DNA from: Taudactylus pleione | Lineage: Eukaryota; Chordata; Amphibia; Anura; Myobatrachidae | Direction: 5' to 3' | Length of the DNA: 64,000 bases | Assembly: GCA_031769625.1 (NCBI GenBank) | Contig: JAUIMM010000535.1 | Span: forward strand, 434,001-498,000 | Part shown: positions 58,201 to 64,000 of the stretch, in pieces | Layout: each line of letters starts with the position of its first letter | Numbering within the stretch: position 1 is the first letter of the stretch | Position numbers and translations under genes: made by a program | The notes under the pieces: generated by a model | Told to the model about the DNA's origin: nothing | Databases searched by the model: none | What the model saw: only the letters and a program-made list of their open reading frames with translations

Positions 58201-58601
58201 GATTACATCAGTGACAGCATCCAAGTAGGCATGTCAGACAGTATTTACCTGTACTGGCAGGAAAAAGAGGCAATTTGGATGCCCCTATACAAACTGGCTC
58301 TATTTTACCTGAGTTGTCCCCCTCCAGTGTGTACTCTGAAAGAGTGTTTAGTGCAGCCGGGAACCTTGTCAGCGAAAGGCGTAGGAGGTTGCTTCCACAA
58401 AATGTGGAGAAGATGATGTTCATAAAAATGAATTATCAACTCTTCCAGGGAGACCAGCCTCCAGAACGTACGGAGGGACCTGTGGTGGTGGATTCCAGCG
58501 GGTACGAGTTAATACTTTGTGAGGATGAGGATGTACACAACACTGAAGAGGGTGAGGAATCGGTGGATGAGGAGGATGAGGACGACATCTTGCCTCTGTA
58601 G
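58201..58601 (+). pseudogene. hAT transposase C-terminal dimerisation domain
   Basis: Begins DYISDSIQVGMSD, then WQEKEAIWMPLYKLALFYLS and, after a frame change in a C-rich stretch (CCCCCTCC near 58318), YSERVFSAAGNLVSERRRR with LLPQNVEKMMFIK. This is the hAT C-terminal domain, used for transposase dimerisation. The frame closes with an acidic tail (ESVDEEDEDDILPL, TAG at 58599-58601). The RNase H-like core and the BED finger are absent. A domesticated ZBED gene is excluded by the frame break and the missing core. Confidence 0.85.
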
Positions 58602-59077
58602 AAGCCAGTTTGTGCAGGGACAGATTAATTGCCAGCTTGTTTTGTGGGGTCCCAAACGAACCAATCATTTCAGCCACAGTTGTGTGGCAGACCATGGCGC
58701 TGAAATGATTGCTTTGTTAAAGTGTGCATGTCCTGTTTATACAACATAAGGGTGGGTGGGAGGCCTCAAGGACAATTCCATCTTGGACCTCTTTTTTTTG
58801 CATTATGTACAGTTTGGGGCCTAGTTTTTCAAACTGCCATCCTGTCTGCCACTGCAGTATCACTCCTAGATGGGTCACGTGTTTGTGCCGCCCACTCGTG
58901 TCGCTTAGCATAGTCATGCAGCTACCTCGGTGCAACCTTTTGGACATAAAAACACTATTGTGAGGTGTGAGGTGTTCAGAATAGACTGGAAATGAGTGGA
59001 AATTAAGGTTATTGAGGTTAATAATAGCATAGGAGCAGAAAAACCCACAAATTCTGTGATTTTAGCTGTTTTTATGA
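58602..59077 (+). other. 3' non-coding part of the Ac-like hAT element
   Basis: Follows the transposase stop and carries GAGGTGTGAGGTGTTCAGAA and GGTTAATAATAGCATAGG, shared with 11875-12000. It is cut from the right terminus by the segment 59078-59853. Confidence 0.65.
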
Positions 59078-59853
59078 AGATAAGAGTTAGAGAAAAAAAT
59101 GACAACCATGTTTGTGTTGATAATTTTTGTGTCGACCTTTAGTCCCTTTTGACCTATTGACTGTCTAACATCTGGTGTCTATCTAGACATTGCCTACCTT
59201 ACTACTGTAGATCTTTCAATCCACACCCAGGCATCATCAGGGGAGTTTACAGTTAGGCCCAACCGGGGGAGGGTTATGGGGGACAGGGGAGGATTACAGT
59301 ACTTGCCAGCCCCTGTCTATATTTGGAACATTGGGTTGCCGCTGTTGGTCTTTAGACTGCAGGCAACATGTCTGCCAAGAATACAGTACATACAATTCTA
59401 GTACAGTATGACTTATACAGTATAATTTTATATAAATCTTTATGTACAGTACTGTCGTTTTTTCAGTAAGGCTTTATATACAGTACCTGTAAGTGTATTT
59501 CATTATGACATTATCATGCTGTGAAACAACAAAAAAATATTTTATACAGTATTTACATTATAATTGTACAGCTGTGGTTATCAAACTCTGTCCTCGGGAC
59601 CCCAAACAGTTCACATTTTCCCGGTCACCTACTGTAGCAGGAGCAAAGGTGTATTCATTAGTCACTGACACATTTTAAAAGATCCACAGGAGGATCTACT
59701 ATAGTTACAGTATTTCACTTGTGATTCTGTGAGAAGACCTGAAAATATGCACTGTTTGGGGTCCTGAGCACTGAGTTTGAGAAGCTATAGTCTGACCTAC
59801 AGTAGTGGACTGTATAGTCTTGTCACAGAGTGCAAAAATCTGTAACAATATAC
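59078..59853 (+). repeat. 775-bp repeated segment, copy A
   Basis: Nearly identical to 60685-61459, from GTTAGAGAAAAAAATGACAA to GTCACAGAGTGCAAAA. It lies between the 3' part and the right end of the hAT element. It includes GTCGACC motifs and, at 59574-59787, a palindromic hAT-like unit (GTGGTTATCAAACTC / GAGTTTGAGAAGC with CCCCAAACAG / CTGTTTGGGG). Confidence 0.92.
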
Positions 59854-60424
59854 AGATCCAAAACACAAAACCCAGAACCCAAAACACGGAAGGGTGGTTT
59901 TGGCAAAAGCAATCCAGATCCAAAACACAAAGAAAGATCCAGATCCAAAACCAAAACACAGAACACGAAAAGTGGCCGGTGCACACCCCTAATTAGCATG
60001 CATTGAAACTGTAAATAATATACATTTACTGTATACAGTATTTACAGTAGAACCACCTACAGTACTGTCCAGTCTTGTTACAGATTGCCAAACAGTACAG
60101 TATCTCAAACTTACGTTCGTCAATGCAGCTACTGGATAACTGCCAACAGTTCCTCTTCCTTCTCTAGCCCAACAAACTACTGTCCACTTTCTTGGAATTC
60201 TCAGTATGGGTGTTCCAAAGTTCAGTACATGGTGGGAAAAAATAAAAAAAATATTTTGTTACAAGTACAATATGCTACAGTTCACACATTTACTCTGCTA
60301 CTATGTACTGTACAGATTTTGTGTAGGCTAATGGGGATGCAGTCAGGATGCTGGTGCTGATATCTCAAACAGATCAAGATACCGATGTCAGCATCATGAC
60401 CGCCAGCATCCCGAAGGTAAGTAT

Positions 60425-60684
60425 ACGAGTTAGTGTTAGGCCAGGAATGGGGGGTGTAGGTTTAGGGACCTCCCGGGCTGGGTTAGGGTTAGGCACTAGG
60501 AGGGAGGGTTAGGCACTTACCAGAGGGTTAGGGTTAGGCACTAGAAGGGATGGTTAGGGTCAGGCATCTACCCCGATGGTTAGGGTTAGGTACCAGGAGG
60601 GAGGGTTAGACACCAAGGGGAGGGTTAATGTTAGGCACCAGGAGGGAGGGTTAGGGTTTGGCACCAAGGGGAGGGTTAGGGTGA
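60425..60684. repeat. degenerate TTAGGG-like minisatellite
   Basis: GGGTTAGGGTTAGGCAC(C/T)A(A/G)GAGGGA units with a period of about 20-36 bp, immediately left of copy B of the 775-bp segment. Confidence 0.88.
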
Positions 60685-61459
60685 AGATAAGGGTTAGAGA
60701 AAAAAATGACAACCATGTTTGTGTTGATCATTTTTGTGTCGACCTTTAGTCCCTTTTGACCTATTGACTGTCTAACATCTGGTGTCTATCTAGACATTGC
60801 CTACCTTACTACTGTAGATCTTTCAATCCACACCCAGGCATCATCAGGGGAGTTTACAGTTAGGCCCAACCAGGGGAGGGTTATGGGGGACAGGGGAGGA
60901 TTACAGTACTTGCCAGCCCCTGTCTATATTTGAAACATTGGGTTGCCGCTGTTGGTCTTTAGACTGCAGGCAACTTGTCTGCCAAGAATACAGTACATAC
61001 AATTCTAGTACAGTATGACTTATACAGTATAATTTTATATAAATCTTTATGTACAGTACTGTCGTTTATTCAGTAAGGCTTTATTTACAGTACCTGTAAG
61101 TGTATTTCATTATGACATTATCATGCTGTGAATCAACAAAAAATTATTTTATACAGCATTTACATTATAATTGTACAGCAGTGGTTATCAAACTCTGTCC
61201 TCAGGACCCCAAACAGTTCACATTTTCCCGGTCACCTACTGTAGCAGGAGCAAAGGTGTATTCATTAGTCACTGACACATTTTAAAAGATCCACAGGAGG
61301 ATCTACTGTAGTTACAGTATTTCACTTGTGATTCTGTGAGAAGACCTGGAAAATATGCACTGTTTGGGGTCCTGAGCACTGAGTTTGAGAAGCTATAGTC
61401 TGACCTACAGTAGTGTACTGTATAGACTTGTCACAGAGTGCAAAATTTGTAACAATATC
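60685..61459 (+). repeat. 775-bp repeated segment, copy B
   Basis: Same orientation as copy A and lies outside the hAT element. The two differ by scattered single bases. Confidence 0.92.
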
Positions 61460-62083
61460 ACAACTTTATCGGAATGCACATGATGGTTGTTCAAAGGTTG
61501 CGTTCATGGTGGGAAAAAAGGAAAAAAATATAAGGTATGTTGTTACAACTTGAGTATATTACTATTCACAATATTTTCTTCTGTTGACAACATACTGTAC
61601 TGTACAGTACGAACAGTATGTCAGTCTTTCATATTGTACTCGGTCCTCAGGACCCCTAGCATGAAATTAAATGTTTGGTGTTTAGAGAAAAGAATACTGT
61701 GTAAAATACTGCTGTACAGTACAGTATACACCTTAATACTGTAATAGACCTGTATTGTAAATGTGACAGACTGAAAAACAGTAATGTAAATATATTACTG
61801 TACAATACATATTTAATAAGCATAAAGGAAACTTTTATTGATCATAGATGTTACAGATTTAATACTGTAACAGTAATGTAAACATTACAGTACTGTAATT
61901 TAAGATTTTGAGAAACACTTTGCTATGCATTTTAACATTACTGTTATTTTCATCTTTAACATTTAAAATATACAAATGATTACACAGTAAGCACATTATA
62001 CAGTATTACCCACCACAGTACAATACCTTTTTTCATTATGAGTAAAGAAAGAAATGTTGATCCTTCTTCACATCACAGCAGTT
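61460..62083. other. AT-rich sequence with TACAGTA-type motifs
   Basis: No gene. Dense ACAGTA, GTACTGTA and CTGTACAGTA words, as at 53180-53560. Confidence 0.45.
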
Positions 62084-62577
62084 TCAAGTCGTGTTTGTTG
62101 CTTCACTGTTTGAAGCTTGATGTCCTGTACTTGTTGGTCGTGTGACTGTCCTCCATGCGTGTTTTCTTAGCACCTGCAGCACCCCATTCAATGTGTCAAT
62201 TATGCTGTTCATTTCCTCCTTTCCAATCCTGTATCTTGCCTGACATTTTGAAAGGATATGTTCTTTTAAATTGTTGGGGATTGGTATTTTCTTCCGACTG
62301 CAATCAAAGTTCACACGCTTTGCCCAATTCCAGTAAAAGTTGTAGGGCACATGTTCTTGGAAGATTAATTGTGCATAACGATACATCTCTCCATTGCATG
62401 CTTAAGTAAGCTTGCAATGTCGTTTCTCGTGGTACTTGCTTCAGCTGACAGTTCAGGCAGGCGATATGATGCAAGTGGTGTCTTCTCCACATGAGGCAAG
62501 CTGGATGATGGAAGTGGCATTGTGTCCAAGTTGGCAACGTGGTGTGATGCCACTGTTGCAGTGTCCAAGTCTAGCAA
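62084..62577 (-). pseudogene. unidentified protein remnant with a frameshift
   Basis: Two minus-strand frames overlap at 62365-62386 and read on plausibly as one protein: LPELSAEASTTRNDIASLLK in the first, then YRYAQLIFQEHVPYNFYWNW and KKIPIPNNLKEHILSKCQAR in the second, ending SNSEATNTT at 62084. The composition (aromatic, charged, few repeats) is unlike the repeat-derived frames around it, so it is probably real coding sequence. I do not recognise the family. It lies directly upstream of the retrotransposon at 62600 and may be an older element it landed in. Confidence 0.5.
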
Positions 62578-62599
62578 GTGGAATAATGCGGCATTCTCC

Positions 62600-63713
62600 T
62601 GTTAGGATGTACGGTTAGCAGATCATCTTGGTTGCAGTTCCCAGTCTTCGCTGCTACTAGAACTATGCATTTAATCCTGTCTGTCTGCTCACTAATTAAT
62701 TGTCTTGTCAGTGTGCACAGGCCAGCTGCACACTGGTTTGTCATTAGGGAGGCTTGCAGGGCTTCCTCTGATTGGACCTTGTATCGGTTAAATTACAGTC
62801 AGCCATTCACTCCATGCCGGTGATAGAGTTTTTGAGTTTCCGGTTCTGTCTTTGTCTCCTGTCTTCCAGTTGAGCTTCAGCATTCCTGCCTCCTATAGAA
62901 TATTGTTGTTCTGCTGTTTGTGTCATGCAGGTGGCACAGTCCTGCATACAGTACTATCTACCTACCATTTGGGTCATCCAGGCAACACAGTTCTGCATAC
63001 TATCTACCTGCCATTTGTGTCATCCAGGTGGCACAGGCTGCACTGCAGCATCAGCTGCTTGTATCAACCCAGCAGCACAGACCGCACTAAAGCATCAGCT
63101 GCTTGTGTCAATCCGGAAGCACAGGCCACACTGCAGCAACATCAGTGCGCAGTCCTGCGTTCCTGCACCAGTCACTTTGCTTCTGTTATATACAGCTTCT
63201 GCCACATCTAGCCAAGTTGCTCTGGCCCTCAAGGCCGCCACACAGTCCAGTGGCTGCTTCATATTTAACAGCCCACGGGCTGCATCTGGCCAAGTTATAC
63301 CAGCCCCAAAGCTGCTGCACAGCGCAGAGGCCGCTTAATATGCTCCAACCAAGCTATACCAGCCCCCAAGGTTGTTGCATGGCCCAGAGGCTGCTTCATA
63401 TTCTCCAGCCCACAGGCTGCATCCAGCCAAGTTATACCAGCCCTTAAGGCTGCGGCATGGCCCACTGGCCACAACTAGCCAAGTGATATCAGCCCTTATG
63501 GCTGCGGCATGGCCCAAAGGTCGCTTCATCATCTACAGCCTTTAGGCCAAAAAAGCCAAGTCTTCCTCCAGCTCACAAAGCTGTTATACGGCCGCATCCA
63601 GCCAAGAATTCCAGCCTTCTAGGCTGTAGCTGGACTATACTCCAAAGAGTCATGCATGTGCCCTAAAATTATCACCGGCCTGATATTTTCTTTGGGTATA
63701 GTGATCTTCTATA
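62600..63713 (+). mobile_element. 5' region of a Ty3-type retrotransposon (putative LTR and leader)
   Basis: Begins TGTTAGGATGTACGG, a plausible LTR start, and runs to the gag start at 63714. The 3' LTR is outside the window, so the LTR end and the primer-binding site cannot be fixed. 62925-63180 has ~60-bp tandem units (GTCATCCAGG(T/C)(G/A)(G/A)CACAG). 63215-63620 has longer units built on GCCAAGTTATACCAGCCC and GCTGC(T/G)GCATGGCCC. These units read open in several frames but are not coding. Confidence 0.55.
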
Positions 63714-64000
63714 ATGGAGCCTTGTCAAAATCCTGCTAAAATTTTAGCTGCGCAGATACAGGTTCTAATGCAGAAAGTCCAAGAACTTTCACTCCAGGTT
63801 GAAGAAACCCGAGGCACAGCTTCCACTGTGTTAGAACCTAAGCTAAATCTGCCTGATCGGTTCTCAGGTAACTGAAAAGACTTCCTTAATTTCAAAGAGA
63901 GCTGTAAGCTTTATTTTAGTCTCCGACCTAGGTCCTTGGGTTCTGAAGCCCAACAAGTAAGGAAAGTTATCTCTTTGTTACAGGGTGACCCGCAAATATG
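63714..64000 (+). pseudogene. Ty3-type gag, 5' part, interrupted and cut by the window edge
   Basis: The frame from ATG 63714 has a coiled N-terminus (ILAAQIQVLMQKVQELSLQV), then PKLNLPDRFSG. A TGA follows at 63873-63875, and the same frame resumes with NFKESCKLYFSLRPRS and VRKVISLLQGDPQ to the end of the window. LPDRF(S/D)G and SLLQGDPQ are features of the capsid part of Ty3/gypsy Gag proteins. The product would form the particle shell that packages element RNA. With the in-frame stop this copy is likely dead unless the stop is suppressed. Confidence 0.8.

Larger units (their letters stand above)
53603..59991 (+). mobile_element. Ac-like hAT element, internally deleted and invaded
   Basis: Left end TAGGGATGAGCGGGTT and right end (reverse-complemented) TAGGGGTGTGCACCGG resemble the TAGGGATG ends of the Ac group. 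Flanks ATTAGCCT (53595-53602) and ATTAGCAT (59992-59999) match at seven of eight bases. Inside: ~240 bp of left end, a second hAT (53843-56557), a minisatellite and satellite array (56560-58200), the transposase C-terminus (58201-58601), 3' sequence to 59077, a 775-bp segment (59078-59853), then the right end. Only the C-terminal transposase remains. Confidence 0.85.

Overview
The window looks like intergenic DNA from a large vertebrate genome, most probably a frog. I found no host exon, rRNA or functional tRNA gene. The evidence for a frog is circumstantial: GT-AG introns inside transposon genes, dense hAT and Harbinger elements with target-site duplications, palindromic MITEs of a type I associate with amphibian genomes, a Tc1 fossil, a Ty3 retrotransposon edge, degenerate TTAGGG-like minisatellites and long TA microsatellites. 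No species can be named from sequence alone.

The main content is two copies, in the same orientation, of one roughly 7.5-kb PIF/Harbinger DNA transposon: 13741-21254 (target duplication TTA) and 37957-45430 (target duplication TAT). Each has three spliced genes. Gene A (+) encodes a short Myb/SANT-like protein with a Pro/Ser-rich middle. Gene B (-) encodes a HARBI1-like DDE nuclease of about 362 residues in three exons. Gene C (+) encodes a second Myb/SANT-like protein with a long helical C-terminus. A and B converge; B and C diverge from a shared ~750-bp promoter. Gene C of copy 1 is fully open across four exons (342 aa). A and B are damaged in both copies, by different mutations in each.

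Layout: 1-5300 holds a chain-of-hairpins element (1105-1501) and a 1.5-kb insertion with 16-bp target duplications. 5335-8813 is a palindromic MITE split by a LINE-like insertion (itself carrying a hAT-like element) and by a separate small hAT. 8814-13737 is mostly unassigned. Harbinger copy 1 carries a nested hAT MITE. 21258-31540 holds hAT MITEs, a hAT transposase fossil, Harbinger-type MITEs and a hammerhead-core-like motif. 31541-37956 holds a Tc1 fossil, an inverted pair of an unclassified repeat and a SINE/LINE tail. Harbinger copy 2 lies in an 8.5-kb block between two ~1-kb direct repeats. 46851-53594 holds a tRNA-headed SINE, a 1.8-kb hAT and a perfect 50-bp-arm palindrome. 53603-59991 is one Ac-like hAT element containing a second hAT, a satellite array that interrupts its transposase frame, and a 775-bp segment repeated at 60685. 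The window ends in the 5' part of a Ty3-type retrotransposon whose gag runs off the edge.

Functionally, the Harbinger trio is the only coherent gene system: a nuclease plus two candidate DNA-binding partners on one mobile unit, where the families I know of usually carry one. Everything else is non-autonomous or decayed.
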